64,000 nt of DNA from Paenibacillus humicola (GTDB taxonomy: Bacteria > Bacillota > Bacilli > Paenibacillales > Paenibacillaceae), in NCBI RefSeq assembly GCF_028826105.1, contig NZ_JAQGPL010000001.1, positions 1,762,501 to 1,826,500 of the forward strand, read 5' to 3'. The translations under genes and the position numbers were made by a program. Below, piece after piece: positions 38,875-49,072 of this stretch (the first letter of the stretch is position 1; every line of letters begins with the position of its first letter). A model generated the notes under the pieces. It saw nothing but the letters and a program-made list of their open reading frames with translations. It did not search any database and was not told where the DNA came from.

Positions 38875-41514
38875 ATGATGAAAGCTAGTGAAATCCGTTC
38901 CAAGTGGCTCGCTTTTTTTGAGAGCAAAGGTCATAAAATCGAGCCGAGCGCTTCGCTCGTGCCGCATAACGATCCGTCTCTGCTCTGGATTAATGCCGGG
39001 ATGGCGCCGCTGAAGCCGTATTTCGACGGGCGCGTGAAGCCGGATAACCCGCGGATCGCCAACTCGCAGAAATGCATCCGCACCAACGACATCGAGAACG
39101 TCGGCAAAACGCGCCGGCACCATACGTTTTTCGAGATGCTCGGCAATTTCTCGATCGGCGATTACTTTAAAGAAGAAGTGATTACATGGGCTTGGGAGTT
39201 TCTGACGAGCCCGCAGTGGATCGGCTTCGATCCGGAGCGGCTGTCCGTGACCGTGTATCCCGAGGACGAAGAGGCGTTCCGCTATTGGCACGAGAAAATC
39301 GGTCTGCCTGCCGAGCGGATCTATAAGCTTGAGGATAACTTCTGGGACATCGGCGAAGGTCCTTGCGGACCGTGCACGGAAATTTTCTACGACCGGGGCG
39401 ACAAATACGGCGATCTGAGCGATCCCGAATGCTGGCCCGGCGGCGAGAACGAGCGGTTCCTCGAAGTATGGAATCTCGTATTTTCGCAATATAATCATAA
39501 TAAAGACGGCAGCTATACGCCGCTCCCGAACAAAAACATCGATACCGGGGCGGGGCTCGAACGGTTTGCGTCGATTTTGCAGGACGTCGATTCGAATTTC
39601 GATACCGACCTGTTCCGGCCGATCATCGACAGAACGTGCGAAATCGCAGGCGTCCGCTATCATGAGAACGAGGATACCGACGTCGCTCTGAAGGTGATCG
39701 CCGATCATATCCGTACGGTCGCGTTTGCGGTAGGCGACGGCGTCATGCCTTCGAACGAAGGGCGCGGGTACGTCATCCGGCGGCTGCTCCGCCGCGCCGT
39801 CCGCTACGGCAAAACGATCGGCGTCGACCGTCCGTTCCTGCACGAGCTGGTCGGGGTCGTCGGCGAGATTATGGGTGTCTATTATCCGGAAGTGGTTGAG
39901 AAACGCGAGTTTATCGAACGGGTCATCCGTACCGAGGAAGAGCGTTTCCATGAGACGCTGACGGAAGGCCTTACGCTGCTGGCCGAGCTGACGGAGGCAA
40001 ACCGGGCTGCAGGGCGCAACGAAATTGCCGGCCGGGATGCGTTCAAGCTGTACGATACGTACGGCTTTCCGTTCGATCTGACGGAGGATTACGCCTCCGA
40101 GCAGGGCATGACCGTCGACCGGGCGGGCTTCGAGGAAGCGATGGAAGCGCAGCGCGAACGGGCAAGGGCGGCCCGTCAGGAAACCGGCGGCATGAACGTG
40201 CAGGGCGGCCCGCTTGCCGATTTTACCGGCAAATCGGAGTTTGTCGGCTACGGCCGGCTGACGGCCGAGGGCTCTCGCATTATTGCGATTGTCGAAGACG
40301 GCGGGCTCGTCGAAACGGCCGGCGAGGGCAGCCGCGTCTTGGTGCTGCTGGATCGGACGCCATTCTACGCGGAAAGCGGCGGACAGATCGGGGATAAAGG
40401 CGAAATCGCCGGCGCCGGCTTCCGCCTGTTAGTCGAAGACGTCACCAAGGCGCCGCACGGTCAGCCGGTTCATCACGCGCTCGTGTCGAGCGGGACGGTG
40501 CGCACAGGCGATACGGTTACGGCTGCCGTAACCGCGGAGATCCGCGAGGATATCGTCAAGAACCATACGGCGACGCATCTGCTGCACCGCGCGCTCAAGG
40601 ACGTGCTTGGCGAGCATGTTAACCAGGCGGGATCGCTTGTCGAGCCGGAGCGGCTGCGCTTCGACTTTTCCCACTTCGGCAGCATCAGCCCGGCGGAGCT
40701 TGCGGATATCGAGCGCCGGGTCAACGAGCAGATTTGGCGGGGCACCGAGCTCCAGATCGACAATAAATCGCTGGCCGAGGCGAAGGCGATGGGCGCGATG
40801 GCGCTCTTCGGCGAGAAATACGGCGATGTCGTGCGCGTCGTGCGCATCGGCGATTACAGCCTGGAGCTTTGCGGAGGCTGCCACGTGGTGAACACGGCCC
40901 AGATCGGCCTGTTCAAGCTGACCGGCGAGAGCGGTATCGGCTCCGGCGTCCGCCGCATTGAAGCCGTGACCGGCCGGCACGCTTACGCTTATGTGGAACA
41001 GCAGCTGGATGTGCTGAAGCAGGCGGCGGCGCTGCTGAAATCGAACGTCGGCGACGTTCCGAAGCGGATCGAAACGCAGTTCGCGCAGCTGAAGGAGCTC
41101 GCCCGCGAGAACGAATCGCTGCAGGGCAAGCTGAGCCGCATCGAAGCGGGATCGCTCGAGTCGAAGGCGAAGACGGCCGGCGGCGTTACGGTGCTTGCGG
41201 CGAAGGTCAGCGCTCCTACCATGGATGCGCTGCGCGGCATCGCCGACGAGCTGAAAGCGAAGCTGCCCGCCTCCGTCATCATACTCGGAGCTGCCGTGGA
41301 GGATAAGGTCAATCTGGTTGCCGCCGTATCGCCCGAGCTGGTGAAAAAAGGGTTCAACGCGGGCAAAATCGTCAAGGAAGCTGCGGCTGCATGCGGCGGC
41401 GGAGGCGGCGGACGGCCCGATATGGCGCAGGCGGGCGGAAAGGATCCGGCTAAGCTGGACAATGCGCTGCAAATTGCCGAAGATCTGGTTCTAACTCAGG
41501 CAAATGTGATATGA
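38875..41514 (+). CDS. alaS: Alanyl-tRNA synthetase
   Basis: 879 residues, full length. Class II catalytic core at the N-terminus ([31 protein letters not shown]), tRNA-binding helices, editing domain with [11 protein letters not shown] near 564-574 and CGGCHVV near 665-671, and the Gly-rich C-Ala domain ending [15 protein letters not shown]. The start is ATG 38875 or 38878 behind GTGGAGG. Expression is set by the T-box upstream; ireB follows. Confidence 0.98.
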   Translation: MMKASEIRSKWLAFFESKGHKIEPSASLVPHNDPSLLWINAGMAPLKPYFDGRVKPDNPRIANSQKCIRTNDIENVGKTRRHHTFFEMLGNFSIGDYFKEEVITWAWEFLTSPQWIGFDPERLSVTVYPEDEEAFRYWHEKIGLPAERIYKLEDNFWDIGEGPCGPCTEIFYDRGDKYGDLSDPECWPGGENERFLEVWNLVFSQYNHNKDGSYTPLPNKNIDTGAGLERFASILQDVDSNFDTDLFRPIIDRTCEIAGVRYHENEDTDVALKVIADHIRTVAFAVGDGVMPSNEGRGYVIRRLLRRAVRYGKTIGVDRPFLHELVGVVGEIMGVYYPEVVEKREFIERVIRTEEERFHETLTEGLTLLAELTEANRAAGRNEIAGRDAFKLYDTYGFPFDLTEDYASEQGMTVDRAGFEEAMEAQRERARAARQETGGMNVQGGPLADFTGKSEFVGYGRLTAEGSRIIAIVEDGGLVETAGEGSRVLVLLDRTPFYAESGGQIGDKGEIAGAGFRLLVEDVTKAPHGQPVHHALVSSGTVRTGDTVTAAVTAEIREDIVKNHTATHLLHRALKDVLGEHVNQAGSLVEPERLRFDFSHFGSISPAELADIERRVNEQIWRGTELQIDNKSLAEAKAMGAMALFGEKYGDVVRVVRIGDYSLELCGGCHVVNTAQIGLFKLTGESGIGSGVRRIEAVTGRHAYAYVEQQLDVLKQAAALLKSNVGDVPKRIETQFAQLKELARENESLQGKLSRIEAGSLESKAKTAGGVTVLAAKVSAPTMDALRGIADELKAKLPASVIILGAAVEDKVNLVAAVSPELVKKGFNAGKIVKEAAAACGGGGGGRPDMAQAGGKDPAKLDNALQIAEDLVLTQANVI

Positions 41515-41563
41515 TAGGGATATAAACCGGCTGTCAAGCGGCTTGGAAAGTGAGGTGCTGGCG

Positions 41564-41830
41564 ATGAGTTCCATGGACAAGACAATGAAATTCGACGTTA
41601 AGGCGGACGGTCCCGAAACTTCTTCAAAGGAGATTCTGCTGTCGGTTTACGATGCGCTGCAGGAGAAGGACTACAATCCGATCAACCAAATCGTCGGCTA
41701 TTTGCTTTCCGGAGATCCCGCGTACATTCCGCGGCACAACAACGCCAGAAGTTTAATTCGCCGAAAAGAGCGAGACGAGCTGATTGAAGAACTGGTCCGT
41801 TCCTATTTGAGTCAGCATCGCAAATCATAA
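41564..41830 (+). CDS. ireB: IreB-family regulatory phosphoprotein (YrzL/DUF965)
   Basis: 88 residues from ATG 41564 with GTGAGGTG 7 bases upstream. The conserved block [20 protein letters not shown] and [19 protein letters not shown] identify the DUF965/IreB family. In Enterococcus, IreB is phosphorylated by the PASTA kinase IreK on N-terminal threonines and affects cephalosporin resistance; a threonine is present at residue 7 (MDKTMKF). It starts the ireB-ruvX-DUF1292 run seen across Bacillales. Confidence 0.93.
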   Translation: MSSMDKTMKFDVKADGPETSSKEILLSVYDALQEKDYNPINQIVGYLLSGDPAYIPRHNNARSLIRRKERDELIEELVRSYLSQHRKS

Positions 41831-41851
41831 CGGAATAGAAATGAGGCTCCT

Positions 41852-42268
41852 ATGCGCGTCATGGGTTTGGATTACGGCGACCGCAACATCGGCGTCGCCG
41901 TCAGCGACGCGTTCGGCTGGACCGCGCAAGGCGTCGGCGTCGTGCAGAAGCGCCGCGACGGCGGCGAGTTCGAGGCCATTGCCAAACTGGCAAGCGAGCA
42001 TGAAGTAACCGAATTCGTAGTCGGATTACCGAAGAACATGAATGGCACCATCGGCCCGCGTGGCGAAATTTGCATCGCATTCGCACAGGATTTGCAGCAA
42101 AAACTAAATGTACCCGTTCACCTTTGGGACGAACGGCTGACGACGGTAGCCGCGGAACGCACGCTGCTGGAAGCGGATGTCAGCCGAAAGAAGCGAAAAT
42201 TAGTGGTGGACAAAATGGCGGCAGCGCTCATTTTGCAAAATTATCTCGATTCTAAAACGAAAAGGTGA
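41852..42268 (+). CDS. ruvX: Holliday junction resolvase-like RuvX (YqgF)
   Basis: 138 residues with an RNase H fold: GLDYGDRNIGVAVSDAFG near 4-21 carrying the first catalytic Asp, VVGLPKNMNGT near 52-62, and WDERLTTVAAE near 92-102. YqgF proteins resolve junctions or process 5' ends of pre-16S rRNA. ATG 41852 is 21 bases after ireB. No further gene-specific oddity. Confidence 0.95.
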   Translation: MRVMGLDYGDRNIGVAVSDAFGWTAQGVGVVQKRRDGGEFEAIAKLASEHEVTEFVVGLPKNMNGTIGPRGEICIAFAQDLQQKLNVPVHLWDERLTTVAAERTLLEADVSRKKRKLVVDKMAAALILQNYLDSKTKR

Positions 42269-42277
42269 GGGTTGACG

Positions 42278-42580
42278 ATGGCAAAGGACGACATGCAGTA
42301 CGAAGAGCCCGAAATCATCTACATTCCGGATGAAGACGGCAACGAGGAAGAGTTCGAGGTTGTCATGAAGTTCGAGGTCGACGGCTCCGACCAGAAATAT
42401 ATGATGGTCGTACCGCTCAATTCGGAATCGGAGGACGATGAAGCCGACGAAGTTTACGCCTTCCGCTACGAAGAAGAAGGCGACGATTTGAAGCTGTACA
42501 CCATCGAAGACGAAGAAGAATGGAACATGGTCGAGGAAACGTTCAATACGCTCCTGGCCGAAATCGACGAGAACGACTAG
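42278..42580 (+). CDS. yrzB: DUF1292 protein (YrzB-like), copy 1
   Basis: 100 residues from ATG 42278 behind AAAGGTGAGG. Very acidic, with repeated beta strands (IIYIPDEDGNEEEFEVVMKF) and the DUF1292 ending LYTIEDEEEWNMVEETFN. Function unknown; conserved between ruvX and mltG in Bacillales. An acidic paralogue follows 37 bases downstream. Confidence 0.9.
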   Translation: MAKDDMQYEEPEIIYIPDEDGNEEEFEVVMKFEVDGSDQKYMMVVPLNSESEDDEADEVYAFRYEEEGDDLKLYTIEDEEEWNMVEETFNTLLAEIDEND

Positions 42581-42617
42581 GCCGCGCCGGCGCCTTCATG
42601 AAAGGAGCTGTTTTAGC

Positions 42618-42917
42618 GTGACCGAAGTGAAACGGATATCGGTGCTGCAGCCGTTGTACGGGACCGAGGTCGAATTGGTCGGCGAGGATGGCCAGACCGA
42701 GCCGTACCGGATTGCAGCCGAATTTGAAATCGGCGGCCGGGCTTATGCCGGCTTGCAGACGCGGGAAATGCGGAAAAACGACGAGACGGCGTTTTTCCGT
42801 ATTTCCGTAACGGCCGGCTCGGAGCCGGAGCTTGAGACGATCGACGACGAGGACGAATGGGAGCTGGCGGCCGAAGCGTACGACGATTTGGTTTTCGGCG
42901 GCGGCGAGACCCCCTGA
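42618..42917 (+). CDS. DUF1292 protein, copy 2
   Basis: 99 residues from GTG 42618 with AAGGAG 10 bases upstream. It shares the DUF1292 plan with the preceding gene (EFEIGGRAYAGLQTREM; ETIDDEDEWELAAEAYDDL) but the sequence has diverged widely and it is less acidic. A tandem duplication is likely. Function unknown. Confidence 0.8.
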   Translation: MTEVKRISVLQPLYGTEVELVGEDGQTEPYRIAAEFEIGGRAYAGLQTREMRKNDETAFFRISVTAGSEPELETIDDEDEWELAAEAYDDLVFGGGETP

Positions 42918-43034
42918 AGCAGCGTAGACCGCTCGTTATCGGGCGGCAGTCGAATACGATGACGGGAGGGGCGGCTCAGCCGCCCTTTTTCCGCGAATTC
43001 AGGCATAGATGAGACGGACAATGGAGGATTTCGT

Positions 43035-44177
43035 TTGAATCAAATGGAGCAGCAGCCGGCGGAAGGCAGACCGGCAGGCAATCATCGAAAATCGGCCGGG
43101 CCGGGACGCGGACGCATCACGATGTGGGTCGTACTCACGCTGCTCGGCCTTATCGCGGCCGTCCTGGGCGGAACCGCATTATACGTTTGGAACGGTCTGC
43201 GTCCGGCTTCTGCGGGAGCGCCGGTCAAAGTCGAGCTGAAGAAGGGAATGTCGCCGTTTCAGTTTGCGGAGGCGCTCGAAAACGAAGGCGTGATCCGAAA
43301 TGCTTTTCTGTTCAAATATTATCTGCGCTATAAGCATGAAGGGCCGCATTTTCAGGCCGGCGTCTACGAGCTGACGCCCGGCATGACGAGGGATGCGATC
43401 ATTGCGAAGGTGAACGCCGGCCAGATCGTAAAGCCGGAAACGGTTCGTTTTACGATTCCGGAGGGCTATACGGTCGAGCAAATTGCCGATTTGCTAAGCC
43501 AGAAGGGGATCGCGGATAAAGCCGCTTTTCTGAAGGCGGCGGATGCCGACCGGGATTGGGGCGAAGCCGCGGCGGTGCGCAATATTCCGAAATCGGCAAA
43601 GCTGGAGCATCGTCTGGAAGGCTATCTGTTCCCGGAAACGTACGAAATGCCGAAGAATTCGAAGCCGGAGGACCTGATCGAACGCATGCTGACCGAGCTT
43701 GACCGCAAGCTCGACAGTCTGCCGGACAATTGGGAAACCGCACTTGCCAATCGGAAAATCGATTTTCATCAGATGATGACGATTGCGTCTCTGATCGAGC
43801 GCGAAGTGGTCGTGGACAAAGAACGCCCGATCGTCGCGGGAATCATTTACAACCGGTTAGCCAAAGGCATGCCGCTGCAAATCGACGCGACGGTTCAGTA
43901 CGCGCTGGGCAAGCCGAAGGAGCGCCTGTTCGAAAAAGACTTGAAGGTGGACAGCCCGTACAATACGTATTTGGTTAAAGGATTGCCGCCCGGTCCGATC
44001 GCATCGCCCAGCTTGAAATCGATCGAAGCCGCGCTTTACCCGGCCAAAACCGATTATTATTATTATGTCACGAAGAAAGACGGCAGCCGCGAGCATTTAT
44101 TTGCCCGTACGCTGGCGGAGCACAACCACAACATCGAGAAAAGCAACGAAATCGCGAAGCAGGGAGGCGCAACATAA
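43035..44177 (+). CDS. mltG: Endolytic murein transglycosylase MltG
   Basis: 380 residues from TTG 43035, 7 bases after GGAGG; ATG 43044 is the alternative. A basic cytosolic start, one membrane helix (about 31-54), a LysM-like segment (VKVELKKGMSPFQFAEAL), then the YceG domain with catalytic Glu255 in IASLIEREVVV and NRLAKGMPLQIDATVQYALG. MltG cuts nascent glycan strands to set their length. Its TAA overlaps the ATG of the U32 gene. Confidence 0.95.
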   Translation: MNQMEQQPAEGRPAGNHRKSAGPGRGRITMWVVLTLLGLIAAVLGGTALYVWNGLRPASAGAPVKVELKKGMSPFQFAEALENEGVIRNAFLFKYYLRYKHEGPHFQAGVYELTPGMTRDAIIAKVNAGQIVKPETVRFTIPEGYTVEQIADLLSQKGIADKAAFLKAADADRDWGEAAAVRNIPKSAKLEHRLEGYLFPETYEMPKNSKPEDLIERMLTELDRKLDSLPDNWETALANRKIDFHQMMTIASLIEREVVVDKERPIVAGIIYNRLAKGMPLQIDATVQYALGKPKERLFEKDLKVDSPYNTYLVKGLPPGPIASPSLKSIEAALYPAKTDYYYYVTKKDGSREHLFARTLAEHNHNIEKSNEIAKQGGAT

Positions 44178-45121
44178 TGGTGCGAAAACCGGAGCTGCTG
44201 ACCGGCGCCGCCTCGCTGGAAGAGCTGGAGCGTTATATGAATGCCGGAGCGGATGCCTTCATCGTCGGGGAGTCCCCTTACGGCGTCCGATTGCCGGGGG
44301 AGTTCGGCCTGCAGCAGATCGCCGATGCCGTACGGCTGGCAAAACCGCGAGGGGTACGCATTTACGCCGCGATGACGAACGTGCTGGACAATGCGGCTGT
44401 CGCTTCGCTCGCGGATTACGTGCACGGAGTTGCCGATGCTGGCGTTGACGCCATTACGTTCGGCGATCCCGCCGTTCTGATGGCCGTCCGGCAAGCGGCG
44501 CCGTCCATGAAGCTGCATTGGAACGCGGAGATGACGTCGACGAACTACGAAACGGCCAATTATTGGGGCCGGCGCGGGGCTACCCGCTTTGTCGCGGCAC
44601 GCGAGCTGAACTTGGAGCAGATTATCGAAGCGAAACGGCATACGCAGCTCGAGGTTCAGGTTCAGGTGCACGGCCCGACGAACATTTACCATTCCAAGCG
44701 GCCGCTCGTTCAAAACTATTTCAAGCACCGGGAGGACCGCGGCGATCTGCCGCCGAATGCGCCTGCGGGAACGATCGAAGAAGGCCTGGTTTTGGTGGAG
44801 ACGGAGCGGCCGGATGAACGGTTTCCGATCTACGAGGACGCCGGCGGCACCCATATCATGAGCTCGGACGATATTTGCATGATCGAGAACCTGCACGAGC
44901 TGATGGAAGCGGAGATCGACAGCTTCCGCATCGAAGGGCTGTTGAAGACGCCCGAGTATAACGAGACGGTCATTCGGAATTACCGGGCCGCTATCGACGC
45001 GTATTGTGCCAATCCGGCGAGCTACGAATTCCAGGAGCGCTGGCTGGATGAAATTCGCGCCGTACAGGATCCGCACCGCGAGCTGTCTTACGGCTTTTTC
45101 TATAAGGAGCAGGTCTATTAA
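44177..45121 (+). CDS. trhP1: U32-family protein, YrrN-type (tRNA uridine 5-hydroxylation)
   Basis: 314 residues, TIM-barrel U32 protein: KPELLTGAASLEELERYMNAGADAF at the start in pieces typical of the family and SEMTSTNYE-like HWNAEMTSTNYE near 112. B. subtilis YrrN and YrrO (TrhP1/TrhP2) are needed for 5-hydroxyuridine at tRNA position 34, so that role is inferred. It lacks the cysteine cluster seen in the next gene. Start overlaps the mltG stop (TAATG), so the methyltransferase gene trmR/yrrM is not present between them. Confidence 0.88.
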   Translation: MVRKPELLTGAASLEELERYMNAGADAFIVGESPYGVRLPGEFGLQQIADAVRLAKPRGVRIYAAMTNVLDNAAVASLADYVHGVADAGVDAITFGDPAVLMAVRQAAPSMKLHWNAEMTSTNYETANYWGRRGATRFVAARELNLEQIIEAKRHTQLEVQVQVHGPTNIYHSKRPLVQNYFKHREDRGDLPPNAPAGTIEEGLVLVETERPDERFPIYEDAGGTHIMSSDDICMIENLHELMEAEIDSFRIEGLLKTPEYNETVIRNYRAAIDAYCANPASYEFQERWLDEIRAVQDPHRELSYGFFYKEQVY

Positions 45122-45153
45122 ACAAAGCAAAGCAACAGGAGGTGAAACAAGTC

Positions 45154-46404
45154 ATGACAACACAAACAAAGCCGCGTTTGACAGGGAAAAGGCACCGCCT
45201 CGCCAAGCCGGAGCTGCTCGCTCCGGCGGGTAATTTGGAGAAGCTGAAATTCGCCGTTCATTACGGCGCGGATGCGGTCTATATCGGAGGGCAAAAATAC
45301 GGCCTGCGCTCCGGCGCGGACAATTTCAGCTTCGAGGAAATGAAGGAGGGCGTCGACTTTGCCGCTCGCTACGGCGCGAAGGTGTTCGTGGCCACGAACA
45401 TTTATGCCCACAACGAGGATATCGCCGGTCTCGAGGACTACCTGATCGGCTTGCAGGAGGCGGGCATTGCCGCTATTATCGCCGCCGATCCGTTTATTAT
45501 CGAGATGGCGCAGCGGGTCGCTCCTAAGCTGGAGGTGCATCTCAGTACGCAGCAGTCGACGTTAAACTGGCAAGCGGTCAAGTTCTGGAAGGAAGAAGGA
45601 TTGCCGCGCGTCGTGCTGGCGAGGGAAGCGAGCGTGCAGGAGATTGCGGAAATCAAGGCGCACGTCGATATTGAAATCGAGGCGTTTATTCATGGCGCCA
45701 TGTGCTCGTCCTATTCCGGACGATGCGTGCTCTCCAACCATTTTACCGATCGCGATTCGAACCGCGGGGGCTGCTGCCAGTCGTGCCGCTGGAAATACGA
45801 TCTGTACGAGGACGATCTTGCCCTGACCGGACCGGAGGACGATAAGTTTACGATGAGCTCGAAGGATCTGTCGATGCTGGAGCGGCTGCCGGACCTCATT
45901 GACGCCGGCGTTGACAGCTTCAAAATCGAGGGCCGGATGAAAAGCCTTCACTACGTCGCAACGGTCGTAAACGCGTACCGCCAAGCCATTGACGCTTATA
46001 TGGAAGATCCGGAGCATTATACGTTAAAGCCGGAATGGCTCGAGGAAATCCACAAGGCGGCGAACCGCCCGCTCAATACCGGATTTTTCTACGATACGCC
46101 GGGGGCCGAAGATCATATTTACGAGCCGGAGGAAAAGCCGGCGCCGTACGATTTTGCCGGCGTGGTGCTGTCGTACGACGAATCGACCGGCATTGCGGTC
46201 ATCGAGCAGCGAAACCATTTCAAACCGGGAATGGATATTGAGTTTTTCGGTCCGCACGGCACGTTTTTCACTCAAAAGGTCGGCCGGATTACGGATGAAG
46301 CCGGTACGGAGCTTGATGCTGCGCGCCATCCGCTGCAGCGGATTGTCCTGCATACGGATCGCCCGGTGAAACCGATGGATATCATGCGTAAACGGATGCG
46401 CTGA
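45154..46404 (+). CDS. trhP2: U32-family protein, YrrO-type (tRNA uridine 5-hydroxylation)
   Basis: 416 residues from ATG 45154, 9 bases after AGGAGGTG (GTG 45142 lies within the site). KPELLAPAGNLEKLKFAVHY opens the U32 domain. The U32 cysteine cluster is present: CSSYSGRCVLSNHF and GGCCQSCRWKYD near 185-215. The C-terminal 85 residues form the extra beta domain of long U32 proteins. It pairs with the preceding gene for ho5U34 formation by analogy to B. subtilis. Confidence 0.92.
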   Translation: MTTQTKPRLTGKRHRLAKPELLAPAGNLEKLKFAVHYGADAVYIGGQKYGLRSGADNFSFEEMKEGVDFAARYGAKVFVATNIYAHNEDIAGLEDYLIGLQEAGIAAIIAADPFIIEMAQRVAPKLEVHLSTQQSTLNWQAVKFWKEEGLPRVVLAREASVQEIAEIKAHVDIEIEAFIHGAMCSSYSGRCVLSNHFTDRDSNRGGCCQSCRWKYDLYEDDLALTGPEDDKFTMSSKDLSMLERLPDLIDAGVDSFKIEGRMKSLHYVATVVNAYRQAIDAYMEDPEHYTLKPEWLEEIHKAANRPLNTGFFYDTPGAEDHIYEPEEKPAPYDFAGVVLSYDESTGIAVIEQRNHFKPGMDIEFFGPHGTFFTQKVGRITDEAGTELDAARHPLQRIVLHTDRPVKPMDIMRKRMR

Positions 46405-46423
46405 CCGGATATGGCCAGAGTAG

Positions 46424-46454
46424 CCCGCCGCTTTCATAAGCGGCGGGTTTTTTT
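46424..46454 (+). terminator. Strong intrinsic terminator after the alaS-to-U32 operon
   Basis: CCCGCCGCTT (46424-46433) pairs perfectly with AAGCGGCGGG (46438-46447), 4-base loop, then TTTTTTT. Confidence 0.95.
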
Positions 46455-46665
46455 GCGTCCGGACGAGCAAAATTTCTTACTTTAGAACTAATAAAAAGGA
46501 CCGGCGGCGCCGATAAAGGAGACATCAATCCTTAACATGGGAAGGAAGGAATTTCCTGAATTATGCTCATTTAGAAGTTCAAATGAAGAGAAAGGTTTCT
46601 TAGCCGCATGCCCGCTGCAATCAGGAACCGAGCGACAAATACAAACGACTCAGGTGGTGTCTGCG

Positions 46666-48807
46666 ATGAAATGGTTAACCAAAACGAGAACAGGGACAGG
46701 GTCTGAAGACAGAAAAGCAAGCGGGAATTCGATGTATGCCGCAGCGCTGAACGGCGTCAGGGGGATCAAAATTTCAAACCCCGTCAAATCGGTCGGGGTC
46801 AAGCTGTTTCTTATCATTTTTTCCGCAATCCTCGTATGCGTTCTAATTGTAGGCCTATTTTCCTATTCCACCTCGAAATCGATAATTAAGGAGAAAGTCA
46901 CCGAGTCCGGCACGGTTGCCCTATCCCAGTCGCAGGGCAAGCTGGATCTGATGTTCAAAAACTACGAGGATTTGACCTTGCAGATCATGCTGGATAAAAA
47001 TATTCAGGACAACATCAGCATGATGCAAGCGTCCGGCGACAGCTACCAGCAGTTCGTTGCATCGAAGAAGCTGTCCGATGCGCTGCAGGTGTATGTGCTT
47101 GGGAATACCTCGCTTGCCAACGCTTCTATTATTCCGATCAAGGGCACGATCGGCATTTCCGTCGGGGGATCGGCCGTTTCGATTGAAGACGCGCAGAAAT
47201 CGGACTGGATGAAGCAGATTGTCGATGCCGGAGGCAAGGTTGTATGGCTTCCTACCAAATCGCACGGGTTGAGTAGTGCAAGTCCCGGTCCGACCTTCGC
47301 ATTAGGGCGCGTACTGAAAAATGCCAACACGAACAAAGGCGATTATATTTTACTCGTTGAAGTCTATTTGCAGCAAATCAGCGATCAGCTGGCGGATGTA
47401 TCGCTTGGGAGCGGCAGCGAAATCATGATCGTCGACGACGCCAACAACCTGGTTTATTCCAAGGATGTCGCGCAGCTGGAAAAACCGTTATCGATTAAGC
47501 TGCCGACGTCCGACAGCTCGGTTACGCACGGGTCGCTTCAAGCCGTCTCGCCCGGCGGGTCCGACTTGCTCGTGATGTACGACCAGTTCGATCGGATGGA
47601 TTGGCGGATCGTAGGAACCGTTCCGGTCCAATCGCTCGTTCAGGATGCGGCTAAAATCCGCAATTTGACTTGGATTATCGCTGCCATCGCCGCCTTGCTG
47701 GCTATCGGGATCGGACTGCTCGTCATTCGGATGGTTGCAATTCCGCTCGTTCGGCTGTGCAATTTGATGAATGAAGCCGCTCAGGGGAATTTATCGGTTC
47801 GGTCCAAGGTAAAAAGCAGGGATGAAATCGGCCAGCTTTCCGAAAGCTTCAACCAGATGATGGCGCAAATTACGGCGCTTGTGACGCAGACAAGCCGAAC
47901 GGCACAGGAAGTGCTGCATACGGCGACCGAGCTGACGGACGCTTCGAAGAAAACGGCCGGATCGGCCCGCGAAATTGCGGTCGCGACCGAAGAAATCGCG
48001 AATGGAGCGACCAGTCTGGCCGTCGAAGCCGAGAAGGGCAGCGACTTGACGACGGAAATCGGGGAACAGATGCAGCAGGTCATGAGTGCGAACCGGCAGA
48101 TGGGCGCTGCGGCGTCCGAGGTCGAATCGGCGAGCCAGCAGGGGACGGCTTACATGAATACGCTGATCGAGAAAACGGGCCAGACCGAAGAGATGACCCG
48201 GTCGATGGTCGAAAAGGTCGATCTGCTCAAGGAAAGCACGCGTTCGATTCGCAAAATTCTTGACGTGCTCAACAATATTTCGAAGCAGACGAACATCTTG
48301 TCGCTGAATGCGACCATTGAAGCCGCCCGTGCCGGTGCCGCAGGCAAAGGGTTCATGGTCGTCGCCGACGAAATCCGTAAGCTGGCCGATCAATCGCGCC
48401 AATCGATCGATGTCGTCGGCCAGATTACGGAGACGATTCAAAAGGAAATCGACGAAACGGTCAGCGTGCTGTCGACCGCCTATCCGATCTTCCAGCAGCA
48501 AATTCAGTCGGTTAAGGAAGCCAACCAAATTTTCCTGAAGGTTCAGGGGCAGATGAGCGAATTCGTGGAACGGCTGGACTCCGTCACGGATTCGATCGGC
48601 GTGCTCGACCGTTCGCAGGGCGTGCTTTCCGAAGCGATGAGCAATGTAAGCGCCGTTGCCGAGGAAGCATCGGCAACCTCGGAAGAAGTCGCTTCGCTCA
48701 GCAATGAGCAAACGAATATCAGCGAAGGTCTGGTCAAGCTGTCCGATAAGCTGGAGTCCGTTTCGACCGAACTGAAAGAGACGTTGTCGCGGTTTCGAAC
48801 CGAATAA
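46666..48807 (+). CDS. Methyl-accepting chemotaxis protein
   Basis: 713 residues from ATG 46666 with AGGTGGTG upstream; the frame also opens at ATG 46537, 15 bases after AAAGGAG, which would add 43 residues. Membrane helix 1 at about 45-68, an external dCache-like ligand domain (about 70-320), helix 2 (about 335-357), HAMP, then the MA signalling domain with hairpin [20 protein letters not shown]. Typical Paenibacillus class with a basic N-terminal cytosolic stretch. No CheW/CheA genes are near. Ligand unknown. Confidence 0.92.
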   Translation: MKWLTKTRTGTGSEDRKASGNSMYAAALNGVRGIKISNPVKSVGVKLFLIIFSAILVCVLIVGLFSYSTSKSIIKEKVTESGTVALSQSQGKLDLMFKNYEDLTLQIMLDKNIQDNISMMQASGDSYQQFVASKKLSDALQVYVLGNTSLANASIIPIKGTIGISVGGSAVSIEDAQKSDWMKQIVDAGGKVVWLPTKSHGLSSASPGPTFALGRVLKNANTNKGDYILLVEVYLQQISDQLADVSLGSGSEIMIVDDANNLVYSKDVAQLEKPLSIKLPTSDSSVTHGSLQAVSPGGSDLLVMYDQFDRMDWRIVGTVPVQSLVQDAAKIRNLTWIIAAIAALLAIGIGLLVIRMVAIPLVRLCNLMNEAAQGNLSVRSKVKSRDEIGQLSESFNQMMAQITALVTQTSRTAQEVLHTATELTDASKKTAGSAREIAVATEEIANGATSLAVEAEKGSDLTTEIGEQMQQVMSANRQMGAAASEVESASQQGTAYMNTLIEKTGQTEEMTRSMVEKVDLLKESTRSIRKILDVLNNISKQTNILSLNATIEAARAGAAGKGFMVVADEIRKLADQSRQSIDVVGQITETIQKEIDETVSVLSTAYPIFQQQIQSVKEANQIFLKVQGQMSEFVERLDSVTDSIGVLDRSQGVLSEAMSNVSAVAEEASATSEEVASLSNEQTNISEGLVKLSDKLESVSTELKETLSRFRTE

Positions 48808-48840
48808 TCGGCTATTGCAGCTGCACAGGCTCTGGTCAAA

Positions 48841-48890
48841 GGGGTAATCCTGAGGATCCGATAATTGGCTCCCGGGATTGCCCCTTTTTT
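48841..48890 (+). terminator. Terminator after the chemoreceptor gene
   Basis: GGGGTAATCC (48841-48850) pairs with GGATTGCCCC (48875-48884; one G-T), followed by TTTTTT. Confidence 0.8.
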
Positions 48891-48917
48891 CGCTAAGTAC
48901 TGCGCTTGTCCAACACG

Positions 48918-48962
48918 AAAAGAGGCCGATCAGGGAATCATCATCTCCCGATTCAGCCTCTT
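48918..48962. terminator. Second terminator-like hairpin in the chemoreceptor/YugP spacer
   Basis: AAGAGGCCGATCAGGGA pairs with TCCCGATTCAGCCTCTT with a few mismatches, A-rich on the left. Possibly a backup terminator for the minus strand. Confidence 0.5.
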
Positions 48963-49027
48963 CATTTGTATGCAAAGCCTGGCGTTCAGCCGACGCGACG
49001 ACTGCCGTTCTCGTGAAAATCCGGGCA

Positions 49028-49059
49028 CAAAAAAAGAGAGGATCGTCGATCCTTCTCTT
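49028..49059 (-). terminator. Terminator of the merR-yugP operon
   Basis: On the minus strand AAGAGAAGGATC pairs with GATCCTCTCTT, then a run of T (the A run at 49029-49035 of the plus strand). It lies 14 bases past the YugP stop. Confidence 0.85.
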
Positions 49060-49072
49060 GAGCGCCGCAGGC

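Noticed and set aside
46537..46666. c-di-GMP riboswitch before the chemoreceptor gene
   Set aside because: The conserved GGTTACC-type and GCAAAGCC segments are missing.
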